NCBI RefSeq assembly: GCF_010500835.1
Contig: NZ_JAAAMJ010000005.1
Location: 124,001 to 188,000 of the forward strand
Length of the DNA: 64,000 bases
Reading direction: 5' to 3'
DNA from: Aurantimonas aggregata
GTDB taxonomy: Bacteria > Pseudomonadota > Alphaproteobacteria > Rhizobiales > Rhizobiaceae
In this document: positions 9,472-19,938 of the stretch, piece by piece
Layout of the letters: each line of letters starts with the position of its first letter
Numbering within the stretch: position 1 is the stretch's first letter
Program-made: the position numbers and the translations under genes
The notes under the pieces: model-generated
The model's input: only the letters and a program-made list of their open reading frames with translations
The model's database searches: none
Told to the model about the DNA's origin: nothing

Positions 9472-10074
9472 TCAGATGTCGTCGAAGCCGCCGCCGAAAT
9501 CGCCGCCGCCATCGTCGAAGCCGGTCTCCTCGTACCCAGCATCCGCCTCCGGCTCCGCGGCCGCCGTCTCGTCGGCACCGCCGGCGTCAGCCGCCGCCGT
9601 GTCGTCACCGGCGAACAGGCTGCCCAGCATGGAGCCGAGCATCACGCCGCCAGCAACGCCGAGCGCCGTCTGAGCCGCACCGGCGAGAAAGCCGCCGCCA
9701 CCGCCGCCCCGGCGCATGCCCGCAGACGGCACGCTGGCGCTACCGCGCTGGCCCCAGGCCGAACTGGCGGGCCGCAGCGGGGCGCGACTCGCCCCTCCCG
9801 TGAGATTACCGAACAGGCCGCCGCGCGAGGATGCCGACTGCTGCGATCCCGACGCCGTGCCGGCTTCCAGCTCGTCGATCCGCGCCTTGGCTGCCGCCAG
9901 GGCCTGATCCTGGACGATGATCGTCTGGGCCATGAAATACGGCGCGCCCGGCTGGCTGCCGATCCGCTCGCGGATGAAGGATTCGGCCTCGCCGTCGCGC
10001 GGCGGCGCGGTGCGCTCGGCCTGGTCGAGCCGGTCGAAGAGACCGTGAATGAGCTGTTTTTCGGTCTGGTCCAT
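9472..10074 (-). CDS. DUF2076 domain-containing protein
   Basis: A 200-residue protein whose first 70 residues fit DUF2076: LIHGLFDRLDQAER, then a charged helix and FMAQTIIVQDQALAAAKARI, which looks like a coiled coil. The rest is low-complexity: a Ser/Gly/Arg segment (about 75-115), a glycine run, a short hydrophobic stretch (AGGVMLGSMLGSLF, about 140-155) and an acidic Gly/Asp-rich tail. The hydrophobic stretch may touch the membrane. Function is unknown in the family. The gene sits 101 bases downstream of aspS on the same strand and is followed by a terminator. Confidence 0.85.
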   Translation of the reverse strand: MDQTEKQLIHGLFDRLDQAERTAPPRDGEAESFIRERIGSQPGAPYFMAQTIIVQDQALAAAKARIDELEAGTASGSQQSASSRGGLFGNLTGGASRAPLRPASSAWGQRGSASVPSAGMRRGGGGGGFLAGAAQTALGVAGGVMLGSMLGSLFAGDDTAAADAGGADETAAAEPEADAGYEETGFDDGGGDFGGGFDDI

Positions 10075-10175
10075 GGTCGCGTGTCACTCCCTGAGCGGAG
10101 ACATTCCGTCATGGGGATATGTCGACGCCCCGTCCGCGCTACCAACGCGAACGGGTCACAAGCCCGTGATGGACC

Positions 10176-11966
10176 TCAGGCGTCCTTCTTGGCGACCGCG
10201 ACCCGCAGGCTGAGCTCGCGCAGCTGCTGCGACGAGGCCTCGGCCGGCGCGTTCATCAGCAGGTCCTGCGCCTGCTGGTTCATCGGGAACATGGTGATCT
10301 CGCGCAGGTTCTTGGCACCGACCAGCAGCATGACGATGCGGTCGACACCGGCGGCCATGCCGCCATGCGGCGGCGCGCCGTATTGGAACGCGCGATAGAG
10401 CCCGCCGAAGCGCTCCTCGACCGTCTCGCGATCCAGCCCCACGATCCCGAAAGCCTTGACCATCGTCTCGACCAGATGGTTGCGGATGCCGCCCGAGGCG
10501 ATCTCGAAGCCGTTGCAGACCATGTCGTACTGGTACGCCTTGATGGTCAGCGGATCCTGGCTCTCCAGCGCTTCCATGCCGCCCTGCGGCATCGAGAACG
10601 GGTTGTGGCCGAACTCGACCTTCTTGTTGTCCTCGTCCCATTCGTAGAACGGGAAGTCGATGATCCAGCAAAGCGCGAAGCGGTCGCGATCGACGAGGTT
10701 CAGCTCCTCGCCGGCGCGCGTCCGGGCCGCGCCCGCGAAGGGGTAGAACTTCTTCGGATCGCCGGCGACGAAGAAGCAGGCATCGCCATCGTCGAGGCCG
10801 AGCTGCTGGCGGACCGCCTCGGTGCGCTCCTCGCCGATGTTCTTGGCGAGCGGGCCGGCGCCCTGCACGGCGTCGCCTTCCTTGCGCCAGAAGATGTAGC
10901 CGAGGCCCGGCTGGCCCTCGCCCTGCGCCCAGGAATTCATCCGGTCGCAAAAGGCGCGGGAGCCGCCGGTCTTCGCGGGAATCGCCCAGACCTGGTTGTG
11001 GTCGCCCGAGGCGAGGATGTTGGCAAACACCTTGAAGCCGGAGTCACGGAAATGCTCCGAGACGTCCTGCATCTCGATCGGGTTGCGCAGATCGGGCTTG
11101 TCGGAGCCGTATTTGCGGATCGCCTCGTCATAGGCGATGCGCGGGAATTGCTGCGTCACCGGCTTGCCGTCGGCGAAGGTCTCGAACACCTGCCGGATCA
11201 CCGGCTCCATCGTGGCGAGCACGTCCTCCTGCTCGACGAAGCTCATCTCGAGATCGAGCTGGTAGAACTCGCCCGGCAGGCGGTCGGCGCGCGGGTCCTC
11301 GTCGCGGAAGCAGGGCGCGATCTGGAAATACCGATCGAAGCCCGAGACCATGATCAGCTGCTTGTAGATCTGCGGCGCCTGCGGCAGCGCGTAGAACTTG
11401 CCGCCATGGATGCGCGAGGGCACGAGGAAGTCGCGCGCGCCTTCCGGCGAGGACGCCGTCAGGATCGGCGTCGAGAACTCGGTGAAGCCCGCCTCGCTCA
11501 TGCGATTGCGCATCTCGGCGATGATCCTGGTGCGCGATACGATGTTGCGGTGCAGCGTCTCCCGGCGAAGGTCGAGGAAGCGGTACTTGAGGCGGATGTC
11601 CTCGGGATAGTCCGGCTCGCCGAAGACCGGCAGCGGCAATTCCTTCGAGGCCGACAGGATTTCGATCTCCTGCGCGAAGATCTCGATCTCGCCGGTCGGC
11701 AGCTTGGCGTTGACGGTCTCGTCGGAGCGCGCCTTGACGACGCCATCGACGCGGATGACCCATTCGCCGCGCACCGTCTCGGCCTGCTTGAAGGCCGGCG
11801 AATCGGGATCGACGACGATCTGCGTCAGGCCGTAGTGGTCGCGCAGGTCGATGAAGAGCAGGCCGCCGTGGTCGCGGATGCGGTGCGCCCAGCCGGACAG
11901 GCGGACCGTCTCGCCGACATCCCCCTTGCGCAGGGCGGCGCAGCTGTGACTGCGATAGCGGTGCAT
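10176..11966 (-). CDS. aspS: aspartyl-tRNA synthetase
   Basis: Class II synthetase that charges tRNA-Asp; in bacteria without AsnRS it is often non-discriminating and also makes Asp-tRNA-Asn for GatCAB, but the sequence here does not settle that. The 596 residues fit the bacterial type: N-terminal OB-fold anticodon domain (about 1-110), motif 2 with [10 protein letters not shown], the bacterial GAD insertion in the middle, and motif 3 near the end ([14 protein letters not shown]). The product begins MHRYRSHSC, typical of rhizobial AspRS. It is divergent from rnd with 174 bases between them, a shared promoter region. Confidence 0.96.
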   Translation of the reverse strand: MHRYRSHSCAALRKGDVGETVRLSGWAHRIRDHGGLLFIDLRDHYGLTQIVVDPDSPAFKQAETVRGEWVIRVDGVVKARSDETVNAKLPTGEIEIFAQEIEILSASKELPLPVFGEPDYPEDIRLKYRFLDLRRETLHRNIVSRTRIIAEMRNRMSEAGFTEFSTPILTASSPEGARDFLVPSRIHGGKFYALPQAPQIYKQLIMVSGFDRYFQIAPCFRDEDPRADRLPGEFYQLDLEMSFVEQEDVLATMEPVIRQVFETFADGKPVTQQFPRIAYDEAIRKYGSDKPDLRNPIEMQDVSEHFRDSGFKVFANILASGDHNQVWAIPAKTGGSRAFCDRMNSWAQGEGQPGLGYIFWRKEGDAVQGAGPLAKNIGEERTEAVRQQLGLDDGDACFFVAGDPKKFYPFAGAARTRAGEELNLVDRDRFALCWIIDFPFYEWDEDNKKVEFGHNPFSMPQGGMEALESQDPLTIKAYQYDMVCNGFEIASGGIRNHLVETMVKAFGIVGLDRETVEERFGGLYRAFQYGAPPHGGMAAGVDRIVMLLVGAKNLREITMFPMNQQAQDLLMNAPAEASSQQLRELSLRVAVAKKDA

Positions 11967-12140
11967 GGCATTCTCTCTGTGGTGTCGGCGCCGCCGCGTT
12001 TGAACGCGCGGTCGACCGGGCTTGCGGTAAGGCTGAAATCGCGGGCGACAAGCGCATGGGCCTTACGCGCTGTCAAGATTTCGCGGGATTCCGCCCCCGT
12101 CCGGCTATCAACGGCCGGGGTCTTGGGGCAGAAGGGAAGC

Positions 12141-13292
12141 ATGCAAACCATCACCACTACCGCGGCGCTGGCCGAGGCCTGCGCCACCTTCGCCAAAGCC
12201 GCCTTCGTCACCGTCGATACCGAGTTCATCCGCGAGACGACCTTCTGGCCGGAACTCTGCCTCGTCCAGATGGCGTCCGACGACCTCGCCGTCCTCGTCG
12301 ACCCGCTGGCCGAGGGAATCGATCTCGCGCCGTTCTTCGAGCTGATGCGCGACGAGCGGGTCGTGAAGGTCTTTCACGCCGCGCGCCAGGACATCGAGAT
12401 CGTCTACAAGCTGGGCGGCCTGGTGCCGGCGCCGCTGTTCGACACCCAGGTCGCGGCGATGGTCTGCGGCTACGGCGATTCGATCGCCTACGACCAGCTG
12501 GTGGCGCGCACCAGTGAGGGGCGCATCGACAAAACCTCGCGCTTCACCGACTGGCGCCACCGGCCGCTGAGCGAGGAGCAACTCGTCTACGCCCTCGCCG
12601 ACGTCACCTATCTGCGCGACGTCTACCGAGCGCTGAAGACGCAGCTCGAGGCGGAAGGCCGCTCGGACTGGGTCGCCGAGGAGATGGCGACGCTCTCTGA
12701 CCCGGCGACCTACGACCTCCACCCGGACGACGCCTGGCGGCGCCTGAAGCTCAGGGTGCGAAAGCCGATCGAGCTGCAGGTCCTGAAGGAAGTCGCGGCC
12801 TGGCGCGAGCGCGAGGCACGCCAGATCGACAAGCCGCGCGGCCGCATCATCAAGGACGACGCGATCTACGAGATCGCCCAGCAGCAGCCGCGCGACGAAC
12901 ATGCGCTGGCGCGGCTGCGGACCATCCCGCGCGGCTTCGAGCGCAGCAATGCTGGCCAGGAGATCGTCGCTGCCGTCGCCCGCGCGCTGGCCGTGCCGAA
13001 ATCTGACCTGCCGGCGATCCCGCGTCCGCCGCAGCTTCCCGAAGGCACCGCCGCGGCGGTGGAATTCCTCAAGGTGCTGCTGAAGATCGTCGTCGAGGAG
13101 AAGGGCGTGGCCGCCAAGATGATCGCCTCCGGCGACGATCTGGAAAAGCTTGCCTGGAAGGGCGAAGCCGCCGAGATCCCGGCGATGGAGGGCTGGCGCC
13201 GCGAGATCTTCGGCGAACGCGCACTCGACCTGCTGAAGGGCGAGACCGGCCTGGTCTATCGCAACCGGCGCGTCGAGGTGGTGGCGCTCTAG
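12141..13292 (+). CDS. rnd: ribonuclease D
   Basis: A 3'-5' exoribonuclease of the DEDD superfamily that trims tRNA and other structured RNA precursors. The 383 residues contain Exo I (VDTEFIRE, with D26 and E28), Exo II around VFHAARQDIEIVYKLGG, Exo III with the Y of ALADVTYLRDVY, and an HRDC helical domain in the C-terminal half. The start is the ATG at 12141, preceded by AGAAGGGAAGC; the open frame continues far upstream, but that part is antisense to aspS. The aspS-rnd divergent pair is common in alphaproteobacteria. Confidence 0.94.
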   Translation: MQTITTTAALAEACATFAKAAFVTVDTEFIRETTFWPELCLVQMASDDLAVLVDPLAEGIDLAPFFELMRDERVVKVFHAARQDIEIVYKLGGLVPAPLFDTQVAAMVCGYGDSIAYDQLVARTSEGRIDKTSRFTDWRHRPLSEEQLVYALADVTYLRDVYRALKTQLEAEGRSDWVAEEMATLSDPATYDLHPDDAWRRLKLRVRKPIELQVLKEVAAWREREARQIDKPRGRIIKDDAIYEIAQQQPRDEHALARLRTIPRGFERSNAGQEIVAAVARALAVPKSDLPAIPRPPQLPEGTAAAVEFLKVLLKIVVEEKGVAAKMIASGDDLEKLAWKGEAAEIPAMEGWRREIFGERALDLLKGETGLVYRNRRVEVVAL

Positions 13293-13311
13293 CGCAGAGG
13301 CGCCATCACCC

Positions 13312-14871
13312 TCAGCGCGCCTCCATCCGCAGCGATTTGCCGATGGTCTTGGCGAATTGCTGCAGGCGGCCTTCCGGCCGTTCGCCGATCAGGGCCGACA
13401 GCTGCCGCGGCACCGCCAGCGTGAAGCCGCCGCGCAGATCCTGCACCCAGCGCAGCTGGTCGAGGACCCCCGGCATCGATGCCGTCAACAGGTAGGTGAC
13501 GCGGAACAGCGAGGCGAGCATCCGCGCGCGCGCCAGCAGCCGCTCGTCGACCAGACTTTCCAGCTCCGGCAGTTGCACCTGCTCGAAGCTGCCCTCGTGG
13601 CGGTAATAGTTGGTGAGGCCGAGATAGGCGCGGCCGCGATGGTCGACGGCCGGAAATGCCGCGTGGGCGATGATCGACAGCGCCTGCTTGCCGCGATAGT
13701 CGGGATGCGCCCGCCAGCCGATGTCGGCGAGGAGGCAAGCCGCCTCGCGCAGCCGTTCTTCCTGCGGCGACTCGTCGATCCCGAACGCCTCGAAGGTTCG
13801 CCGGCTCCATTCGACGAGTTCCACCGCATGGGCCGGGGAACGCGAACGCAGGATCGACAGCTCGCGCGCCGCCTCGATGAGCGGATCCTTGGCCTTCTCC
13901 TCATCAGGCAGCAGCGAATGCAGATAGCCCTCCCTGACGCCGAGCGCCGAAAGGACGATCCGCGAGGGATTGATGATACGGATGACGCTCTTCAGCGTGA
14001 TCGCGCCATAGGCGAGCAGCGAGCGCCGCGACTTGGAGACCGCGGCGATGCCGGGGATCTTCTCCGGGTCGCTGCGGACGACCGCGTCGAGGAAGCCGTC
14101 GAGCTTGGTGGCATCGATCTCGTAGCCATGCATGACGTGCAGCGGGTAGCGGTTCTGCTCCATGTGCAGCTTGGCAAGGTTGCGCCACGTGCCGCCGACG
14201 GCGAAGAACGGCCTACCCTCGCCGACGCCGGCCAGCGCGCTCGCCGACATGTGGCTGTCCGAGATGGTCTGGGCCCTCACCAGGTCGCCCTCGGAAAGGT
14301 CGCGCAGGCGAAGGCCCCCGAGCGGCAGCGTCAGACCCCCTTCGAAGACGCCGTCGTGGATGTCGACCAGTTCGAGGCTGCCGCCGCCGAGATCCCCGGC
14401 GACGCCGTTCGGCCGATGAAAGCCGGACAGAACGCCTTCGGCGGCGTAGCGCGCTTCGTCGGGCCCCGACAGGATGATCACTTCCCGGCCGATCGCCGCT
14501 TTGGCGGCGGCAAGGAACTCCGGCCCGTTCTGGGCCTCGCGGGCCGCCGCGGTGGCGATCGGGTAGAGATCGACCACCTGCGCCTGCTCGGCGAGCTGGC
14601 GGAACCGCCGCAGCGCGCCCAGCGCGCTCTCGACCGCCTGAGGATCGAGGCGGTTGCTCTGGGCCAGCCCCTTGCCGAGGCCGCTCAACACCTTCTCGTT
14701 GAAGAGCACGGTCAGCGACTGGCTGTTGCCCTCGTAAATGACCAGTCGCACCGAGTTCGAACCGATGTCGACGACCCCCACCGGGATACGGCCCTGCAGC
14801 CGTCCCTGGACCGGGAGTTCAGTCAAAGCGGGCGTGGTCCGCTCGCTGTCTTGCGATGAGTCTGGGTGCAT
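13312..14871 (-). CDS. ppx: exopolyphosphatase (Ppx/GppA family)
   Basis: Releases orthophosphate from polyphosphate ends, or hydrolyses pppGpp in GppA-like members. The 519 residues show the actin-like ATPase phosphate motifs [16 protein letters not shown] (33-48) and [13 protein letters not shown] in the N-terminal half; the C-terminal part is the HD-like helical domain. The gene begins inside the end of ppk with a 53-base overlap, so the two are translationally linked and form a polyphosphate synthesis and breakdown unit. Its C-terminus lies 20 bases from the convergent rnd gene. Confidence 0.93.
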   Translation of the reverse strand: MHPDSSQDSERTTPALTELPVQGRLQGRIPVGVVDIGSNSVRLVIYEGNSQSLTVLFNEKVLSGLGKGLAQSNRLDPQAVESALGALRRFRQLAEQAQVVDLYPIATAAAREAQNGPEFLAAAKAAIGREVIILSGPDEARYAAEGVLSGFHRPNGVAGDLGGGSLELVDIHDGVFEGGLTLPLGGLRLRDLSEGDLVRAQTISDSHMSASALAGVGEGRPFFAVGGTWRNLAKLHMEQNRYPLHVMHGYEIDATKLDGFLDAVVRSDPEKIPGIAAVSKSRRSLLAYGAITLKSVIRIINPSRIVLSALGVREGYLHSLLPDEEKAKDPLIEAARELSILRSRSPAHAVELVEWSRRTFEAFGIDESPQEERLREAACLLADIGWRAHPDYRGKQALSIIAHAAFPAVDHRGRAYLGLTNYYRHEGSFEQVQLPELESLVDERLLARARMLASLFRVTYLLTASMPGVLDQLRWVQDLRGGFTLAVPRQLSALIGERPEGRLQQFAKTIGKSLRMEAR

Positions 14872-17365
14872 CCGACTTCAGTGCTTTGCCGCGCCCGGAG
14901 AGGCTCGGATTGGTCATGAAATAGCGCTGGGCGTTGAACGGCTGTTCGCCTGGCGATGGAACGATGTGGCGCGACGTGCCGTCCGAAGCGACCGACCAGC
15001 TCTGCTGGTTGTCGAGAATGTTGCCGAGCATGATCTGCGACAGGATCTGGCTATGCACGGTGGGCGTGGTGATCGGAACCAGCGTCTCCACGCGCCGGTC
15101 GAGATTGCGCGGCATCAGGTCCGCCGAGCCGATATAGACGATCGCCCCCTCCGATGGCAGCCCATTGCCGTTGCCGAAGCAGAAAACCCGGCTGTGCTCC
15201 AGAAACCGGCCAACGATCGACTTGACGCGGATGTTGTCCGACAGGCCCGTCACGCGCGGCCGAAGGCAACATATGCCACGCACGATCAGGTCGATCTCCA
15301 CCCCTGCCCGGCTCGCCCGGTAAAGCTCGTCGATGATCGCCGGATCCACCAGCGAGTTCATCTTCATCCAGATCTGGCCGGGCCGGCCGGCCCGCGCATG
15401 CGCGGTCTCGTCGCGGATATGGCCGATGATGCGCTGGCGCAGGTTCAGCGGCGAGATCGCCAGCTTCCGGACCTCGGTGGGTTCGGCATAGCCGGTGATG
15501 TAGTTGAAGATCAGCGAGATATCGTGTGCGATCTCGGGATCGGCCGTGAAGTAGGAGAGGTCGGTGTAGATGCGCGCGGTGATCGGGTGGTAGTTGCCGG
15601 TGCCGATATGGCAGAAGCTGACCAGCCGCCCCTCTTCCCGGCGCACCACCAGCGACAGCTTGGCGTGGGTCTTCTTCTCGATGAAGCCGAACACCACCTG
15701 GACGCCCGCCCGCTCGAGGTCGCGGGCCCAGCGGATGTTGGCCTCCTCGTCGAAGCGCGCCTTGAGCTCGACGAGCGCGGTGACCGACTTGCCGGCTTCC
15801 GCCGCATCGACCAGCGCCCGGACGATCGGCGAGTCGTTTGAGGTGCGGTAGAGCGTCTGCTTGATCGCGATGACGTTCGGGTCCTGCGCTGCCTGGCGCA
15901 GGAACTGCACCACGACGTCGAAGGATTCGTAGGGGTGATGGACGATGATGTCCTTCTCCCGGATCGCCGCGAAGCAGTCGCCGTTGTGTTCGCGAATCCG
16001 CTCGGGAAAGCGCGGCAGATACGGCGTGAACTTCAGTTCGTCGCGCGGCGCCTTGCAGAGCTGCGACACCGAATCCAGCGCCAGCATCCCGTCCATGACC
16101 GAGATGCGGTTGTCCGGCACCTCCAGTTCGGCCGCGACGAAGTTGCGCAGCGCCTCGGGCATCACCGAATCGAACTCGATGCGGATCACCTGCCCGCGCC
16201 GGCGGCGCTTCAGGGCGCTCTCGAACAGCCGCACGAGATCCTCGGCCTCTTCCTCGATCTCGATGTCGGAATCGCGGATGATCCGGAACGTCCCGGCGCC
16301 GCGCACCCGGTAGCCGGGGAACAGCTTGGCGATGAACAGCGCGACGACACTTTCCAGCGGCACGAAGCGCATCACGCCGTTATCGGTCAGCGGCATCTCG
16401 ATGAAGCGCTGCAGCGCGACCGGCAGGCGCAGCAGCGCATTCATGCGCTGCGAATCGCGCTCGCGCATCAGCGTCAGGGCGATCGAGAAGCCGAGATTGG
16501 GGATGAACGGAAACGGATGCGCCGGGTCGATCGACAGCGGCGTCAGCACCGGGAAAATCGTCTCCTCGAAATGCCGCTCGAGCCAGGCGCGGTCGGCCCC
16601 CTTCAGGTCGCCGGCCCCGACGATGTGGATCCGTTCCTGGCGCAGCGCCTTGACGAGATCGGCGAGGGAGGCCTGCTGCTCTTCCTGCAGCTCGACGACA
16701 TCCGTCAGGATCCGGTCCAGCTGCTCCTGCGGGGTCAGCCCGTCGATGCTGCGCACGGCGATCTTCTCGCGCACCTGGCCGGCGAGGCCGGCGACGCGGA
16801 CCATGAAGAACTCATCCAGATTGTCCGCCGAGATCGACAGGAACCGCACCCGCTCGAGCAGCGGATGCGCGGTATTCTGCGCTTCCTCGAGAACCCGGCG
16901 GTTGAACTGCAGCCAGGAGATCTCGCGGTTGATGAACCGGTCGGCGGGCAATGGCTCGTCGACCGCCTCGGCGGTCGCGGCAGGCGTTTCCGCCTTGGCG
17001 GGCGGCGTCTCCAGGATGAGCGCCGCTTCAGAGGCTTCCGTCACGTCGCCGGCGGCGGCCGGGCTCGCTTCGGGCGCCGCCTCGGCCTCTGCGTCCGGCG
17101 CGCTCGAAGGCTTGGCGGCGGCAGGCCGGCGCCTCGCCGTCGCGGGCTTTCGCGTGCGGGTGCCGGCCCTCGGCTTGGCCTTGGCCGGCGTTGCAGCCGT
17201 GCCTGACGTCTCGCCGTCGGTCACCGGCCCGCTCGCCGCGCTCGTTTCGCTGGCCACCTGCTCGTCCGGCCCCGCCTGCGGCTTGGCGGCCGAGAGGCGT
17301 CGCGTGCGGGTGGCCGGCTTGCGCGTGCTCGTCCGGGGCTTCGGTGAATTCGTGTCCATGGTCAT
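14819..17365 (-). CDS. ppk: polyphosphate kinase 1 with long basic N-terminal tail
   Basis: Makes polyphosphate from ATP. From about residue 141 onward the protein is a standard PPK1: the start of the N domain ([18 protein letters not shown]), the [10 protein letters not shown] region, [12 protein letters not shown], and [11 protein letters not shown] with the catalytic histidine. Residues 1-140 are an extra low-complexity tail rich in K, R, A, P and T. The tail contains a repeated block [15 protein letters not shown] (16-30) and [15 protein letters not shown] (72-86), reminiscent of histone-H1-like sequences, followed by an acidic Ala/Glu segment. The start is supported by an ATGA overlap with the stop of hdaA. 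It is followed by ppx with overlapping reading frames. Confidence 0.95.
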   Translation of the reverse strand: MTMDTNSPKPRTSTRKPATRTRRLSAAKPQAGPDEQVASETSAASGPVTDGETSGTAATPAKAKPRAGTRTRKPATARRRPAAAKPSSAPDAEAEAAPEASPAAAGDVTEASEAALILETPPAKAETPAATAEAVDEPLPADRFINREISWLQFNRRVLEEAQNTAHPLLERVRFLSISADNLDEFFMVRVAGLAGQVREKIAVRSIDGLTPQEQLDRILTDVVELQEEQQASLADLVKALRQERIHIVGAGDLKGADRAWLERHFEETIFPVLTPLSIDPAHPFPFIPNLGFSIALTLMRERDSQRMNALLRLPVALQRFIEMPLTDNGVMRFVPLESVVALFIAKLFPGYRVRGAGTFRIIRDSDIEIEEEAEDLVRLFESALKRRRRGQVIRIEFDSVMPEALRNFVAAELEVPDNRISVMDGMLALDSVSQLCKAPRDELKFTPYLPRFPERIREHNGDCFAAIREKDIIVHHPYESFDVVVQFLRQAAQDPNVIAIKQTLYRTSNDSPIVRALVDAAEAGKSVTALVELKARFDEEANIRWARDLERAGVQVVFGFIEKKTHAKLSLVVRREEGRLVSFCHIGTGNYHPITARIYTDLSYFTADPEIAHDISLIFNYITGYAEPTEVRKLAISPLNLRQRIIGHIRDETAHARAGRPGQIWMKMNSLVDPAIIDELYRASRAGVEIDLIVRGICCLRPRVTGLSDNIRVKSIVGRFLEHSRVFCFGNGNGLPSEGAIVYIGSADLMPRNLDRRVETLVPITTPTVHSQILSQIMLGNILDNQQSWSVASDGTSRHIVPSPGEQPFNAQRYFMTNPSLSGRGKALKSDAPRLIARQRADHARFD

Positions 17366-18075
17366 TCCTCCGTGGCGGCCGGATAGGGGCCGGACACGAC
17401 CGTTTGATGACGCACGGCTTCCTCGCCGCGGTCAAGCACCCGCTTGAGCAGGCGGCGGGTGACGCGTTCCTTGGAGGCGAGCGCCTCGCGATCGGCCGCG
17501 GCCACCAGCAGTCGGGCCTCGTCCAGCGATCGCTCCATGCGCTCGGTGAGATAGCGCAGCGCCTTGGCGTCGATGTCAATCTGCCGGTCGGCGAACAGCT
17601 TCATCAGGACGCCGGCCAGAAGCTCGTCGTCCGGGGCGCCGAGTTCGGCGACGGTCGCGGCAGCCAGCCGTGACCGCAGGTCGGCGAGGGCGAACGGCAG
17701 TTCCCGCGGTTGCCGGCGCGACGTCGCCAGCAGGGTTCCGCCGCCGAGCCGGGCGGCATTGACGATGGCGAAGAGCTCGTCCTCCGCCATATCCGTCCGG
17801 TCGATATCGTCGATCACGGCATGGAAATCAGCCTGTTCGAGCAGCGCCGACACACCGCCCCGCCCCAGCGGCACGGCCCCTGCCCGCTCCGCCCAGGCGG
17901 CGGCGAGATGGGTCTTGCCGGAGCCCGGCGGGCCGACGACGACCAGCACGGAATGGCGCCAGGCCGGCCAGCTATCGATGGCCTCGACGGCAAGGCGGTT
18001 CGAGCCCGACAGGACGATGTCGTCGCGGGCATGCGAGGCCTGGTGCGGCAGGTCGAGCGGGATCTGGGCAGGCAC
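17362..18075 (-). CDS. hdaA: DnaA regulatory inactivator HdaA
   Basis: An AAA+ protein related to the DnaA ATPase domain that, with the sliding clamp, stimulates ATP hydrolysis by DnaA and prevents over-initiation. The 237 residues start with the clamp-binding motif QIPLDLP (4-10), followed by Walker [13 protein letters not shown] (48-59), Walker B around AVIDDIDR, and a C-terminal lid with an arginine-rich helix. There is no DnaA-type DNA-binding domain. It lies between the AI-2E permease gene (11 bases apart) and ppk (ATGA overlap), the arrangement seen in many alphaproteobacteria. Confidence 0.93.
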   Translation of the reverse strand: MPAQIPLDLPHQASHARDDIVLSGSNRLAVEAIDSWPAWRHSVLVVVGPPGSGKTHLAAAWAERAGAVPLGRGGVSALLEQADFHAVIDDIDRTDMAEDELFAIVNAARLGGGTLLATSRRQPRELPFALADLRSRLAAATVAELGAPDDELLAGVLMKLFADRQIDIDAKALRYLTERMERSLDEARLLVAAADREALASKERVTRRLLKRVLDRGEEAVRHQTVVSGPYPAATEE

Positions 18076-18086
18076 TGCTTCCGACC

Positions 18087-19244
18087 TCAGGCGCGGGGTT
18101 CCGGGTCACTACCCGACTGGATGACCTGCGGCGGCGTCCGGGTTTCGATCCGGGCCGAATCGACCAGGCCGCTGCGCCCGAAGAACATCTCGCTGCGCAG
18201 ATACTGGGAGAGCGCGAAGCGCACCAGCACGCCGACGGCGGCGGCCGCCGGCACGGCGATCAGCAGGCCGACGAACCCGAACAGCGTGCCGAACGCGAAC
18301 AGCGCAAACATCAGCCAGACCGGATGGAGGCCCACCGAGGCGCCAACGAGCTTGGGCTGCAGGATGTTGCCCTCGAAGAACTGGCCGACGAAGAAGATCG
18401 CCGCGACCGCCAGCACCCACGGCCAGTCCGGCCAGAACTGCACCAGCGCGACGCCGACCGAGAGCACCAGCCCGATGGCCGAGCCGACATAGGGAATGAA
18501 GGAGATCATCCCGGTGAACAGCCCGATCAGGAGGCCGAAATTCAGGCCCACCAGGGTTAGGCCGACGCCGTAGAACGTCCCGAGGATCAGGCAGACGCTG
18601 CCCTGGCCGCGCACGAAGCCGGCGACCGACGCATCGATGTCGCGCGCCAGGCGCCGAACGGTGGCCGCATGCTGGCGCGGGATCCAGCTGTCCACCTTGT
18701 CGACCATGCGGTCCCAGTCGAGCAGCATGTAGAAGGCGACGACCGGCGTCACCACGAACAGCGACACGAAATTGACGACGGCGAGCGAGGACGACCACAG
18801 CGAGCCGAGGAAGGACGTGACGATGCCCGTGCCCTGGCTGGCGAACTGGGCAAGGTCCTGCTTCAGATCGAGCTCGTCGCCGGAGAAGAGGAAGGCGAGC
18901 GGGCCCGTGCGAGCGGAGACGGCGAGCCCCTGCAAACTGTCGAGATAATCCGGCAGGCGCTCCGAGAAGCTGACGATCTGGCCGCCGACCACGGGCACCA
19001 CGATCAGCACCGCCGCCGCGAGGCCGATGATGAACAGCACGAGAATGACCACCGTCGCGGCGATGCGCGACAGGCCGCGGCGCTGGAACCAGTCGGCGAC
19101 CGGATCGAGGAAATAGGCCATCGCCATGCCGAGGACGAAGGGCAGCAGAATGCCCGAGAACACCCAGAGCATCAGGACGACGATAAGGGCCGCAAGGCTC
19201 CAGAACAGCACCTGGCGTCGGATCAGCGCGCTCTGGTCGGTCAT
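18087..19244 (-). CDS. AI-2E family transporter (PerM-like permease)
   Basis: A 385-residue inner-membrane protein of the AI-2E/UPF0118 family. It has two membrane segments close to the N-terminus (about 12-55), a third near 65-90, a soluble loop, and a cluster of segments from about 150 to 340. Members range from AI-2 exporters to Na+/H+ antiporters, so the substrate is unknown. The start is the ATG at 19244, which overlaps the stop of the upstream CDP-alcohol phosphatidyltransferase gene (ATGA). The frame is open further upstream, but that part is antisense-like shadow of the neighbour. Confidence 0.88.
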   Translation of the reverse strand: MTDQSALIRRQVLFWSLAALIVVLMLWVFSGILLPFVLGMAMAYFLDPVADWFQRRGLSRIAATVVILVLFIIGLAAAVLIVVPVVGGQIVSFSERLPDYLDSLQGLAVSARTGPLAFLFSGDELDLKQDLAQFASQGTGIVTSFLGSLWSSSLAVVNFVSLFVVTPVVAFYMLLDWDRMVDKVDSWIPRQHAATVRRLARDIDASVAGFVRGQGSVCLILGTFYGVGLTLVGLNFGLLIGLFTGMISFIPYVGSAIGLVLSVGVALVQFWPDWPWVLAVAAIFFVGQFFEGNILQPKLVGASVGLHPVWLMFALFAFGTLFGFVGLLIAVPAAAAVGVLVRFALSQYLRSEMFFGRSGLVDSARIETRTPPQVIQSGSDPEPRA

Positions 19245-19807
19245 CGCGATTCGTCTTCCCGGTGCATCGGCATTTCGCCGGAAGCCATATGCCGAAGCCA
19301 CTCGAGGAGATAGGCAGCGGCCGATATTGCGGTCAAGAGCGCCGTGACCCCGACGAGGACGTCGACGACCGTCGCGAGCGGCAGGTGGAAGACCGGCTCG
19401 GCCAGCGCGAAGCCGGCGAGCAGGAGTTGCGCCAGCGTCGTCAGTTTCGACACCATCAGGGGCCGCATGGTGACAGGCCGGCCCATCACGAACGAGAGGA
19501 CGACCGCCGCCATGATCAGCACGTCGCGGGTGACCACGGCGATGGCCAGCCAGGCCGGCAGTTCGCCGAGCAGGGCCAGGCCGACGAAGATGGTGATCAG
19601 CAGCGCCTTGTCGGCGATCGGATCGAGATAGGCACCGAGCGCCGATTGCTGGTTGAAGCGCCGGGCGATGGCGCCGTCGACCGCGTCGGAGATGCCGGCG
19701 ACGATGAAGATGAGGAAGGCGAGGTCCCAACGGCCGTCGATCAGCGCCCAGACGAGCACCGGAACGGCCAGCAGCCGGGCAATCGAGATGAAGTTCGGAA
19801 CGGTCAT
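19241..19807 (-). CDS. CDP-alcohol phosphatidyltransferase family protein
   Basis: A 188-residue membrane enzyme with the full CDP-alcohol motif DG-x2-AR-x8-G-x3-D-x3-D (DGAIARR ... GAYLDPIAD, about 40-62). It transfers a phosphatidyl group from CDP-diacylglycerol to an alcohol. Another family member at 33.7 kb sits in the classic uvrC-pgsA locus and is the better candidate for housekeeping PgsA, so this one may act on a different acceptor (for example a cardiolipin-synthase-like role), which is inference. The start at 19807 ([13 protein letters not shown]) is the conserved family N-terminus. It is first in the leftward cluster leading to ppx. Confidence 0.88.
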   Translation of the reverse strand: MTVPNFISIARLLAVPVLVWALIDGRWDLAFLIFIVAGISDAVDGAIARRFNQQSALGAYLDPIADKALLITIFVGLALLGELPAWLAIAVVTRDVLIMAAVVLSFVMGRPVTMRPLMVSKLTTLAQLLLAGFALAEPVFHLPLATVVDVLVGVTALLTAISAAAYLLEWLRHMASGEMPMHREDESR

Positions 19808-19938
19808 CGGGCGATCCCCTGCCGCCCCGTCGCCTCGTCCGCGGCCTGCCCGACGCCTGTGACGATCCCGCTTGCCATGGCGCGGGTCTTGCTCGCGGCC
19901 GTCGATCATGTCAACTCGGCGCGAACAGAGGCGGGACC

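Noticed and set aside
12048-12077. aspS promoter with CTTGAC / TTGACA at 12071-12077
   Set aside because: The -35 is good, but no acceptable -10 follows at 16-18 bases, so it was not listed as a feature.
10365-12140. Upstream extension of the rnd frame by 592 codons
   Set aside because: This part is antisense to aspS and shows no domain. RNase D begins at the ATG at 12141.
19891-19914. TTGACA on the minus strand before the CDP-alcohol phosphatidyltransferase cluster
   Set aside because: The downstream hexamer (CAAGAC or AAGACC) is a poor -10, so evidence is too weak for a promoter call.
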